This document shows, one piece after another, positions 1 to 7,661 of a stretch of DNA of 10,404 nucleotides. The notes beneath the pieces are model-generated. The model saw only the letters and a program-made list of their open reading frames with translations. It was not told the DNA's origin and ran no database searches. This DNA is from Phoronis ovalis (Eukaryota; Phoronida; Phoronidae). A program made the position numbers and the translations under genes. Position 1 is the stretch's first letter. Every line of letters starts with the position of its first letter. The DNA lies in NCBI GenBank assembly GCA_028565635.1, contig JAOXYB010064034.1:1-10404 (forward strand). The letters are read 5' to 3'.

Positions 1-2
1 AT

Positions 3-191
3 CAATTAGCGGGAAAATGGAATTGCAAAACTAATAAGCATTCATTGTTGTATAAGCTGACCAAATTTAATCCCGATGCTAAGTACAGCACCTTATCTAA
101 TAAACGGGCGAAGTTGTGCATAGGAACTCTTCCCAGATCTCTAGTGCCAAATTTAAACCAAGTTAAACTGTCTTACTGTATTACCTCTTGA
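3..191 (+). CDS. Possible partial coding segment, open to the window edge
   Basis: This frame is open from the window edge for 62 codons and ends at TGA 189-191. It has no Met codon, so it would have to be the tail of an exon that begins outside the window. An open run of that length is uncommon by chance in DNA this AT-rich. The translation is basic and Lys/Asn/Leu-rich, and I recognise no family. It is in the same frame as the better exon candidate at 204-293, with only this TGA between them. It may therefore be intron sequence read through by chance, the real terminal exon of an alternative transcript, or coding sequence interrupted by a stop. Confidence 0.22.
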   Translation, partial: QLAGKWNCKTNKHSLLYKLTKFNPDAKYSTLSNKRAKLCIGTLPRSLVPNLNQVKLSYCITS

Positions 192-203
192 AATCTTTTC
201 CAG

Positions 204-293
204 TCAACACCTTTGGATAAAGGTTCAAGGTTTTTCCAAGGAAGAAAGGTTCCTCTGACAGTGGCTGATAATAATGATGATGATACATTTTAA
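204..293 (+). CDS. Probable last coding exon of an unidentified gene (partial)
   Basis: A pyrimidine-rich acceptor ending in TTTTCCAG at 196-203 precedes a 29-codon open frame that stops at TAA 291-293, followed at once by an in-frame TGA. The predicted C-terminus is hydrophilic: a basic Arg/Lys segment (around FFQGRK) followed by an acidic Asn/Asp run (NNDDD) and a terminal Phe. This reads like a real protein tail, but I cannot name the family. The upstream exons lie outside the window. The long AT-rich stretch after the stop, which ends in good poly(A) signals, supports this being the 3' end of a plus-strand gene. An AATAAA at 297-302 is too close to the stop to be the likely main signal. 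Confidence 0.42.
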   Translation, partial: STPLDKGSRFFQGRKVPLTVADNNDDDTF

Positions 294-1835
294 TGAAATA
301 AACTGAATGTTAAGTGCATTCTTATCGCTTTTATCATTGTTGTATTGGAAGACTAGCATCCTAATTAACATGCTGATCGTAAATGAAAACAGCTATATAT
401 GTGATAAATTCCATTTGGTAATTTTAAATTGTATATTACACATGACAGTTGTACTTCTTTGAATTCATGTGTTTTTTTTAATAATGTTGTATATTTCAAT
501 TATGCTAAGAGGAAATATAACTTGGCTATACTAGATATTTGCTATCAGGCTAATGTAATTTGTAGTATTAAATAATTCTTGACTAAATGTTTCCTTTACA
601 CATTACTACCTATTGTCCAAAAGAAATATGAGATTTTGAAGCTACCTTAAGTTTGGATAATTGTATATAAATAATTATTTCTGAATATTTGCTACAAAAG
701 TTAGGTGTAAAAATAATACAAACTAGCTATATCTGTTTACTTGCAATGTATTTTCAAGTGCAGTCCCAGGATATTATATTGGGGAGGGTCAATTTTTATG
801 AAAATTGCAACATATTTTGCTATTTTTAATTTCCTGCGATAAATTTTTTTAATATTTAAAGTAGTGTTGAATAATTGAACAACGCCTGTAAAAATGCCAA
901 AAAAATTTGTTACAGAAATATGTGATGTAACTTAAAACTGATGTGTTAAAGCAATTCTGTTTGAAAAATATTATACTTAATAGTTGCCTTTGAGTTACAA
1001 AGTTACCAATGGAACAAATATTACAGGAATTCTAACTATTGTGACTCAAAAAAGTATGTTAGTTTCTTTTCATTTAATGCAGTAATTATGATGTAATGTT
1101 GTATATTTGCTATAATTTTTTTATTGTTGTTGTCATTTTTTTTTATTATATATTGCATATTTCAAAACATGCTCAGTTCAGCTTTTGCTGATTTTCAGTT
1201 TTTGATTCCATTTTGTTCAGAGTAATATTTCCCTTAATTTTTTATCAGTTTTGAGAAAGTATAGAAATGTCATACATCTGTTTTTAAAATTAGACGTTCA
1301 AGGTAAGATAATTTCTTCTATCTGTCAAATCATGCTTTCATGAACCTTGTATACCATACATGTCACGATAACAGATATTATATAGGAGGTTTTATTGTAA
1401 TGAGATACAGTTGCTTATAGAGGAGGACAGAAACCCAGTGAACTTAATAAATTTGAATTTGTGGGAGGCAATTGAAAATGTCTTAACTGTAATTATAGTT
1501 TATAGGCAACCTTGTAAACTCTGCTGCTACTGTGACTACGGTATTTACTGTCTTTTGGTTTCCAGCTTGGTTTGCTGGCAATCAATGTAAATGAGGTTAA
1601 ACGGCCGATGGTGAGATTCTTAATTGTTTTGTTCATGTTTTCTGACAAGGTAATTCATGCATTTCAGGCTTTATGATGAAAAAAGCAGTGTATATTTCAT
1701 GCATGAGTCTTTTGGTCATTGAATGCTAAATGTTTAGTTTGAAATGTGTCAATCATGTACTAAAATAGATTTATGTTGTTTTAGTTGCTCTTACAAATAA
1801 AGGTTAATAAAGTGAATCAGATAATTTTATTCTTT
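294..1835 (+). other. Likely long 3' UTR of the upstream gene
   Basis: About 1.5 kb without a credible open frame follows the stop at 293. It is AT-rich with many T runs and TGTATATT/TGTATATA words, which is typical of a metazoan 3' UTR. One full Pumilio-type site (UGUANAUA) is at 662-669, and near matches lie around 431, 488 and 1098. A short hairpin (CCAGC/GCTGG) lies at 1562-1578. The segment ends at a pair of AATAAA signals. The 3' UTR call is inference from position and composition. It could instead be plain intergenic DNA if the transcript ends at an earlier signal. Confidence 0.4.
1796..1811 (+). terminator. Tandem AATAAA polyadenylation signals
   Basis: Two AATAAA hexamers lie 4 nt apart, at 1796-1801 and 1806-1811. 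They are followed by T-rich and GT-containing sequence (about 1826-1842) that can act as the downstream element. This is the best cleavage and polyadenylation site downstream of the stop at 293, and sequence character changes beyond about 1840. Confidence 0.5.
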
Positions 1836-1839
1836 TGTC

Positions 1840-2340
1840 ATTGAGTCACCTCCTTTACCTAAGATTTTTATTTTATAACTACATAAAAATAGATTATAGA
1901 AATATACGCGTTTCGTTATAACAAATTACTGTCGCCTTACATAATATCGGGGGTCCGAGTCAAATCAATGGTTGGTACGCATGTGCGTGAACAAAAACTC
2001 GTAAAAAGGGTGATTTTTAAGAAGTAAGCACGTTAACGCGCGTTGTGCATTTAGGGTTAAATTTTTTGATAAAAGGGTTTAGGGTATCGAAATCGATAAA
2101 AATCCGTCAACCGCTTGACCAGACTTTGTCTCGAAAGTTAACTTGCGACCAAGTTCGATGAATTTCCTATAATTCAGTTTCCCGGGCATTTTCCAACAAA
2201 AAAAATCTCAACGAATTTAGGGTATCTATAATTTCTTCCAGTCCGTGAAAACGGGTCAAAATTTTTAAATGGAAAAACGCATTTAGGGGCTTTTTCAAAA
2301 ACCCATTCACTTGGGTACTAGTGATATTTTTGAGTTGGGT
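1840..2340. repeat. Degenerate TTTAGGG-containing repeat DNA
   Basis: The phrase ATTTAGGG/TTTAGGGT recurs at about 2050, 2079, 2216 and 2281, usually followed by T-rich sequence and AAAAAGGG/AAAACGGG-like words. The spacing is irregular. This segment has more CpG than the flanking DNA and no open frame of note. It looks like the remains of a dispersed or tandem repeat. The family is not recognised. Confidence 0.33.
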
Positions 2341-3120
2341 ACATAATAAACGGATTAGTAATTGTAATAGGTAATCCGTAATAATAAATCGTGATATTTT
2401 ACTATAATACGAAATGTGAATTAAATCTGATGAGAGTTTAGCTTTAGGATATCGACGTTTTAAAAAAATATTTTGAAAACCTCTGAATTATTCGCGATAA
2501 TGTGGCATCTACATGCCATTCATCGGGATTACACCATTAATTTTAATATTATTGGTGAGTGAAAAACAGCGACTGTGAGATATTTAAAGGTTAAACTAAG
2601 TTCAATGTGTTCAGTTTTTCCTAAAAAGCGCAATAAATGATATTTGATTCATAAAATATATTTTACCATCAGATCATAAACTGATATCAGAGTTAAATAA
2701 CACGTTGAATTTTTAATTGAAATATTTAAACTACTGTAATACCTAATTTTGAAGAACATTATTATCTTCGTTATAATCCATACAAACCCAACTGTAATGT
2801 TTTATTAGTGTAGACAAAAAATATAAATTACTACACTTTGGTAAATGCGTTCAAACCTATGATGTGTATGTTACGTCTGGGACTATTATATAGTTCCATG
2901 TTACTTTGTAGACAATTACTTATTCTCATTCGAATGGCAGTTTTGCAGAACACTGACCGGTTTTTGTGCTGTGTCGTGCTTTTGGATTTCGTAAACAATG
3001 TTAAGTGATAAATAGCATTACTACCTATATAGGAGAAAATGCATTTCGTAAGCGTTTGTGACATCATCTAGAATAGAATAACGGGATTTTGACCAGTTCC
3101 GATCGATGTCCAAGTTCTGA
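2341..3120. other. Intergenic stretch with no supported gene
   Basis: AT-rich sequence with stops in all frames apart from a 78-codon minus-strand frame at 2831-3067 that has no coding character. A short inverted repeat CGGATTA/TAATCCG (2351-2357 and 2372-2378) is the only structure noted. Confidence 0.5.
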
Positions 3121-3181
3121 GCATTTGATCTCATCAGTTATAGTTTAGTTACTTTCAAATACCAACAGGATAATGGTAAGT
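3121..3181 (+). other. Candidate noncoding 5' exon ending in a GTAAGT donor
   Basis: A GTAAGT splice donor lies at 3176-3181 after the word ATAATG. Gene A must be preceded by a 5' noncoding exon if the acceptor at 4371-4376 is real, and this is the best consensus donor I found upstream. It would give an intron of about 1.2 kb. The transcription start is not identifiable and no TATA box sits at a fitting distance. A TATATATA word at about 3520 is an alternative core promoter. Pairing this donor with gene A is inference. Confidence 0.2.
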
Positions 3182-4020
3182 TTATTAGATTATGACGATT
3201 AATGATCTTTGTTACCCTTACAAGAAAGTATAAGATTACCTTCATTAACTGGAGTTGGTGGAACCATGAAATTTCATCATCTGGTGATGCATGCAATCGA
3301 TGATAACATTTATTGGTAAAAGCGCGATGTTGTATGAACTAGACTTGCTCAAGTCCTCTTCTAGAACTTTTTTTTAAACTATTATTTTTATTTTTTCGAT
3401 GTACTTTTGCTGCAAATAAAACAACGTCCCATCGAAAAATATGCGTTTTTATTGATTTACTCCGACCCTTACTGTATCCTCGTCCTTATGGAGGTTTATG
3501 TGAAAATGTGACGTCCGAATATATATAGACACAATTAACCTCATATCTGCGAAACACATTAAATTTCCCCACATAATAAGTTCCTACATACATTTTGCTT
3601 ATTACAAAACTAAATTCAATCCATATGTATTATACGATATCCTCCTGTCCGTAATCTAGGGTTTTCTTTTTGTTTTCTGGTTGAGTTTTACGGGTGCCTA
3701 ATATTTAATAAGTCACGTTACCAACATTAACAAAACAACAAGCAAGCAAACATGTGATGCCAGCTTACGATATTTTGTGGAATATGTTTGAATCGGAGTT
3801 TGAGTAGTCAATATGGGTATATGATAGATAGAATGACAAGTATGAATAGGTTCATGAAACTCAATATTGTTGCTTACTTTTAATAAATATCAAACATGAC
3901 AACAAGACGAAATAATGTGTTGTAAGCAAAACAACGATGCTTTCATTAACGTGACAGATAACGTGACAGAAGGGTCCAATTTTTAAGATGCAATATCATG
4001 TCCTTTGATTTACTTTAAAA
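3182..4020. other. Intergenic or intronic stretch upstream of gene A
   Basis: No supported open frame. Notable items are a TATATATA word at about 3520 and a perfect tandem duplication of the 12-mer TAACGTGACAGA at 3947-3958 and 3959-3970. It may be the first intron or the promoter region of gene A. Confidence 0.45.
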
Positions 4021-4109
4021 TCTAGTTCTCTTTTAAGAGAACTAGGGAACTAGAGAACTAGATTGATGGGCCAATTATAACTTAAAAGTTATAATTGGCC
4101 CATCAATCT
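4021..4109. repeat. Compound foldback (two adjacent hairpins)
   Basis: Two palindromes lie side by side. The first has perfect 11-nt arms CTAGTTCTCTT and AAGAGAACTAG (4022-4032 and 4035-4045) with a 2-nt loop. A third copy of the arm, GAGAACTAGA, is at 4053-4062. The second has perfect 24-nt arms at 4060-4083 and 4086-4109 with only AA between them. Such near-loopless perfect arms usually mark recent foldback/MITE-type elements or replication-generated inverted duplications. No target-site duplication is evident. The cluster lies about 290 nt before the gene A start, so it may sit in the promoter or first intron. Confidence 0.85.
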
Positions 4110-4370
4110 CGGATAGTGCTCGTTGCTTCTAGCGACTTTCTGAAAATTAATCATCTGTAATTGTTATTGACTACTTTATTTATCCAAAAAGTTTTTGTGA
4201 GTTCCGTTTCTTTTGTTTGTTGTAAATAAACGAACTTTTCAGCTTTGCCTTATTTATTTCGTGACACCAAGTAGTCACTGTTATTTGTTTGACAAAATCG
4301 CAATTCGGCTGTCCTTCGCCTAGACAATCAACAATTGGCACCGATAGTTGGTGTTGTAGTTACTTTTTAT
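4110..4370. other. Sequence between the foldback and the gene A acceptor
   Basis: About 260 nt without a credible gene. It is T-rich toward its 3' end, as expected of an intron tail feeding the acceptor at 4371-4376. A second acceptor-like CTTTTCAG lies near 4240. A 79-codon plus-strand frame at 4289-4528 crosses the acceptor and overlaps gene A in another frame, and is treated as spurious. Confidence 0.4.
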
Positions 4371-4376
4371 TTTCAG
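4371..4376 (+). other. Splice acceptor before gene A
   Basis: TTTCAG preceded by TACTTTTTATT gives a good polypyrimidine-AG acceptor 25 nt before the ATG. An in-frame TAA at 4390-4392 lies between the AG and the ATG, so the exon start is untranslated. The intron would lie in the 5' UTR. Confidence 0.55.
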
Positions 4377-4401
4377 CTATAAGGAACGTTAACATCAGGT
4401 C

Positions 4402-5226
4402 ATGCCATATACAGCTCTTTATGATTGGCCAATTGGACAAAGGCCAGCAACAACAAATCAAACGTACGGAAACTTTTATAAGAAGAAAAATGCTACGAAA
4501 AAAACTACAGATGGTCAATTTAAAATAATTGCAGTACCCTGTCCAAATTTTCGCTTTCAAGAGAAAAAAGTAAAAATAAATAAAAAAGAAAAGGATCCTC
4601 CAGCTGTTGATCATAATCAGGTTAAGAATGACTGGATAAACAGTGTTGTATGGGAGCCTGAAGAAATTGTAAAAAAAATAAAAGGATTGCAAGCATATAG
4701 AGACGCAAAAACCGGGCAGTTTGTGTTTCCCTGGAAAAATCGGCGCTGTGAAAGCAAAATGGAATGTGTCCGTGAAGCTTGGGGCATTAATAATTCCGAG
4801 GTTGACGATAGTTCAGCGTTAACAGACTCTGAAAGTGACTCCGAAGCATTGTCTGACGAATATGGTGTAAAATCTAAACGATGTAAGACACCAAATTTTT
4901 GCAACCAATCTCCCGAATTAAAAAAGGCTAGACGAAGGGGAGCTCGATCGGTAACTTACCGTTCAAAACGAACAGCCTCGTTAACACAGCCGTTACAGAA
5001 AGATAATTTTGGAAGATCAATACGCCATGGAGATATGCTTGCCACAAAGGGCGAGGTGTATGACAGCGTGGATGGTCATGGTAGGATGCAGTATCATAAT
5101 AGAGACAAGTATCGTTGGGATGATGTGCAAGTTAGAGTAAACGAATCGGAAAAAAGAGTAATCACTAAACCCCATCACCTGGCATTATATACCACGCTCA
5201 ACGAAGTTGTTACGTACGTAAGATAA
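4402..5226 (+). CDS. Gene A: long member of a tandem family with a W-QRP-TTN-TYG-FY block
   Basis: A 274-residue open frame starts at the first ATG after an in-frame stop (4390), 25 nt past a splice acceptor. Residues 7-27 carry the family block: Y7-D8-W9, Q13-R14-P15, T17-T18-N19, T21-Y22-G23 and F25-Y26-K27. This block occurs at identical positions in the genes at 8615 and 9244, which fixes the start. A second weak block, VPCPNF, is at 45-50. Lys-rich sequence follows (54-64), then a Trp-containing region (W78, W84, W111, W127), an acidic Ser/Asp/Glu tract at 134-154 with casein-kinase-2-like SDSE sites, a basic cluster KKARRRGAR at 174-182 that could be a nuclear signal, and a charged C-terminal part. 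No signal peptide or membrane helix is seen. I do not recognise the family or a function. A donor-like GTAAGA at 5218-5223, just before TAA, means the coding region might instead continue into another exon. Confidence 0.72.
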   Translation: MPYTALYDWPIGQRPATTNQTYGNFYKKKNATKKTTDGQFKIIAVPCPNFRFQEKKVKINKKEKDPPAVDHNQVKNDWINSVVWEPEEIVKKIKGLQAYRDAKTGQFVFPWKNRRCESKMECVREAWGINNSEVDDSSALTDSESDSEALSDEYGVKSKRCKTPNFCNQSPELKKARRRGARSVTYRSKRTASLTQPLQKDNFGRSIRHGDMLATKGEVYDSVDGHGRMQYHNRDKYRWDDVQVRVNESEKRVITKPHHLALYTTLNEVVTYVR

Positions 5227-5371
5227 AGCGATATAACTACAATTCGGAAATGCCACAGAAACTGCTAGAAAGCTAGAAAATCAGTATCAGGCAGGTATTG
5301 ACCATTGCATGGATTAAAATATGCCACAGACACAACTAGATCTGCAGACAAATTGTGCAAAAGTTGTAGAT

Positions 5372-5377
5372 AATAAA
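5372..5377 (+). terminator. Poly(A) signal for gene A
   Basis: AATAAA lies about 145 nt after the gene A stop and is followed by T-rich sequence and a TGTGTGTGT run at about 5443-5452. This gives a compact and plausible 3' UTR if gene A ends at 5226. Confidence 0.5.
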
Positions 5378-5461
5378 TATATTTATCTCAAAAATTGGTC
5401 TCAATAATTTTGAACATTCAATAGCTGTATAATCACGGTTATATGTGTGTGTATGCCGCCT

Positions 5462-5700
5462 TTAGGGTGTTTTTTTTACCCTCTAGGATATTACAGGGTC
5501 GGTATTTTGGCCTCTGAGAGATATATGTTAGGGTAGGTATTTTGTGTTTGGAGGATATTTTTAGAGCGAGGTTTTTGATTGTTATGAAAATGTTGACGAT
5601 TTTTGAGTTATTTCAGGTATTTTTTTTACCTTACGATATTTCAGGGTGATGTTTTGCCAATTTTGAGGATATATTAGAGTCAGGTTTAGACCTCTGGGTC
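5462..5700. repeat. Degenerate tandem repeat, period about 33 nt
   Basis: Units begin with TAGGGT/CAGGGT/TAGAGT and contain a GGTATTTT-like core, then CCTCTGAGGATAT-like sequence. Unit starts are near 5463, 5494, 5529, 5562, 5614, 5642 and 5675, giving spacings of 31, 35, 33, 52, 28 and 33. Unit identity is low, so this is an old minisatellite or a relic of a repeated element. The TTTAGGGT start resembles the words seen at 2050-2290. Confidence 0.5.
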
Positions 5701-5954
5701 ACATCCCTTACCAAAATCTGTAATATACCGAACGCAGGCTTATAAAAAGCCTCTATATTCGGGTCTAATAATGACTACTAGCTTCACTAACTTACTAACT
5801 TAATTACAGTTAATTAATTAAAGTAGTAGTAGCCATCCGGAGATTATAACAGTCCTTGGGACACGTTCATAAACGTAACCTCTGACCTTGTGACGTGCAT
5901 ACCAAAACGTTGGTCTAAAGTATACGTACAGCGTAATGTTTAGTATAGATAAAT
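5701..5954. other. Intergenic spacer with small hairpins
   Basis: No open frame. A small stem is formed by CCGAA/TTCGG (5728-5732 and 5758-5762) enclosing AGGCTT/AAGCCT (5736-5741 and 5747-5752). A low-complexity stretch of ACTAACTT and TAATTAATTAA words with flanking ACTACT/AGTAGT lies at about 5773-5831. Confidence 0.4.
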
Positions 5955-6074
5955 GAGAAAAAATAGAATCACCACGACCAGATAAAATTGACGTTTCGGT
6001 TTACATTTTATCTGGTTTATTTATTTTATTTTATCTGGTAAATTTTATCTGATCGTGGTGATTCTATTTTTCTC
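5955..6074. repeat. Foldback element with arms of about 35 nt
   Basis: The left arm at 5955-5989 and the right arm at 6041-6074 are inverted copies that differ by one substitution and one A-run length change. The inner 51 nt carry further ATTTTATCTGG copies, which also match the arm ends, so several alternative stems are possible. The word GACGTTTCGG sits in the loop. It looks like a MITE or foldback element. The LINE poly(A) tail starts 3 nt after the right arm. Confidence 0.83.
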
Positions 6075-6076
6075 AC

Positions 6077-6960
6077 TTTTTTTTTTTTTTTTAATTTTTT
6101 TTAATGTAGTATTGCATTTATTTCAGTATTCGAGGCCTCTGGCCCAAAGTACAATTATATACAGTTATATACATTACAAATAGAAACAAAGAACTTACAA
6201 TAATACTGTTTCAATTTCTTGTTCGGTTAATGTTTTTTCCCTATATTTCATTGCATAGTAGACATATTTAATAAATTCTTTAATTATAGTTTCATCCTTA
6301 CACCTAAACAATTGGATACATTTGTATACATTTGGTTCTTTCCAGTATTTAGATGGAATGTATTTACTTCTTAGATCTGAATATAGTTTGCATTCGCATA
6401 TAAAATTATACTTATTTTCGATCTTTCCGACCTTCCGTACACATCTTACACAATCTGTCTTTGTGTTCTAACTTACTATGTCTACCAAATTCAATTTGTA
6501 ACCTATGATTCGAACATCTTAATCTAGCCATTGTTGCTTTAAAACAGGTACATATATATTTAATATACAATCGAAGGTATTTAATCTACTTTCTACACAC
6601 ATACCACTAATTAACAGATTCAAAACAACTAAACTTCAAAAAGTGTCTAAAGGTACTATTAAAAGCCATTTTCATTTTGTGGAATTCACCATGGTTACTT
6701 ACAAGATGATTGAACCATAAATGACAAAATTTTCACCTCCTTAGAGAACTTACTGAACTTCCTTATCAGGATATTAGATTTACTGCATATAGCAATTGTA
6801 CTCCTTTTTTAAAATATCTTTATTATCAGTTTTAACTTAAAAGTCATCAGTAAATATATGTCCCATGTACCTTCTTTATTACTATATTTATTTAGACACG
6901 CATCTATTTCATCATAGATCCGAACTACAATGTTCTGTTGGTCGAACTTTATCCCCATTC
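6077..6960 (-). mobile_element. Degenerate 5'-truncated LINE (non-LTR retrotransposon), 3' part
   Basis: Read on the minus strand this is the 3' end of a non-LTR retrotransposon: the post-reverse-transcriptase C-terminal region, a short 3' UTR, an AATAAA (complement at 6117-6122) and a poly(A) tail (T16 at 6077-6092, then AA and T8). The C-terminal frame ends at a stop complementary to 6195-6197. It includes the Cys motif RLCKMC, then FICECKLYSDLR and a stretch ending in YYAMKYREK, a layout common in invertebrate LINEs. A one-base frameshift near 6421-6435 separates the two halves. Upstream segments (about 6530-6960) give only broken fragments with several stops, such as MCVESRLNTFD. The copy is therefore dead. 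The 5' limit is approximate. A TCTCAC at 6071-6076 and again at 7070-7075 may be a short target-site duplication, which would extend the element to about 7069. The clade is not assigned. Confidence 0.72.
6195..6531 (-). pseudogene. LINE ORF C-terminal fragment, frameshifted
   Basis: This is the best preserved part of the LINE coding region. One frame runs from about 6531 down to about 6430 and contains SNHRLQIEFGR and the CKMC pair. It then hits a stop. The next frame, offset by one base, carries the rest from about 6435 to the stop at 6195. The change fits a single inserted base. In the usual family pattern a His precedes the final Cys pair (E-x-H-F-x-x-C); here Asn occupies that place, which also points to decay. 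No function is expected. Confidence 0.68.
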
Positions 6961-7661
6961 CTCTTTTACTTGTTTAGTATAGTTCGTTGTTCTACCTCAT
7001 GAACTACTAATTATTTAATATATATAAATCTTGGCTAAAGCAGCTATTGATTAATTGATAAAGTGTCAATCTCACAGTAGACGTCTTAAAACATAACAAT
7101 GCCAAGACTATAATTACGTAGTGAATACATTTTCTGAGCCAACGAATAACATGACGAGGGAACGTCACAATCTGGCGACGTCATAACAGCCAGTGTGCTA
7201 GCTGGGTTACATCTGGTCAGCATTGCTATCAATTGCTGTAAATAACGATATCGGTAGGTGTATTTTAAAATAACTTAATGTGTTAAACTGAATACTTTAT
7301 TGTATGTCATTTTGACTACGTTTATCGATCAGAATAACACAAAAAAGCGAAAAGTTGATTCCTTAGTATTCTAAATGTTCTACATGCTGCTTTAAAGTTT
7401 TGCTGCCCGGGGTGAACACTTCCATACATAGGCAGTTGGGTATGCGCCTCGTTAAAGTGTTCACTTTCAGCCGATTTTGAGCAAGTTTGTTTTAAGATCC
7501 GTTTTGGTTTGAGAAAGAGTCTATATTTACCCGCTACAGGTATAAGAAAGGTCAGTGTGTAAAGAAAGATTCCTGTGTAAAGAAGGCTCAGTCTAAGTGA
7601 TCCAATAGTCGAATCTTGTAAACTCACCTCGGTAAACTAAACTAAACTCTGAAAGGGTACT
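6961..7661. other. Intergenic stretch between the LINE and the compound foldback
   Basis: No supported gene. A 101-codon minus-strand frame at 7322-7627 has no recognisable domain and is not accepted. Items seen are a CRE-like GACGTCAT at 7177-7184, a donor-like GGTAGGT at 7253-7259 that could belong to a leader exon of gene B, a perfect 10-nt inverted repeat at 7412-7421 and 7455-7464, and on the minus strand a consensus donor GAG/GTGAGT around 7624-7632. Confidence 0.35.
7412..7464. repeat. Inverted repeat GTGAACACTT / AAGTGTTCAC
   Basis: Perfect 10-nt arms are separated by 33 nt. It could form a stem-loop or be a spaced palindromic protein site. It is short enough that chance is not excluded. 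Confidence 0.35.

Noticed and set aside
2831-3067. 78-codon minus-strand open frame
   Set aside because: No recognisable domain, no family resemblance and no clear splice or poly(A) context. The length is within chance expectation for the amount of sequence.
4289-4528. 79-codon plus-strand frame overlapping the gene A start
   Set aside because: It crosses the splice acceptor and overlaps gene A in a different frame, where the gene A frame carries the conserved block.
4360-4692. 110-codon minus-strand frame rich in Phe/Leu/Tyr
   Set aside because: It is antisense to the Lys/Asn-rich part of gene A. Its hydrophobic look is the expected shadow of AAA/AAT codons, not a membrane protein.
4617-4904. 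95-codon minus-strand frame
   Set aside because: Antisense shadow of gene A. Its Ser-rich tract is the complement of the acidic Ser stretch.
5462-5700. CRISPR-like array
   Set aside because: The units are contiguous and degenerate, with no unique spacers, and the DNA is clearly eukaryotic.
5985-6005. Hammerhead-ribozyme or Penelope-type signature suggested by GACGTTTCGG
   Set aside because: The complement contains CGAAACGTC, which recalls the hammerhead core, but no CTGANGA box or matching stems were found nearby.
6500-6531. tRNA T-arm-like word GTTCGAATCA on the minus strand
   Set aside because: No acceptor stem, D-arm or anticodon arm could be built around it, and it lies in the LINE coding remnant.
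7322-7627. 101-codon minus-strand frame with a hydrophobic N-terminal part
   Set aside because: Considered as a small secreted or membrane protein because of the Leu/Phe/Tyr-rich start, and because a GTGAGT donor lies at its 5' edge. No conserved pattern was recognised and the donor is on the wrong side for its start, so it was not called.
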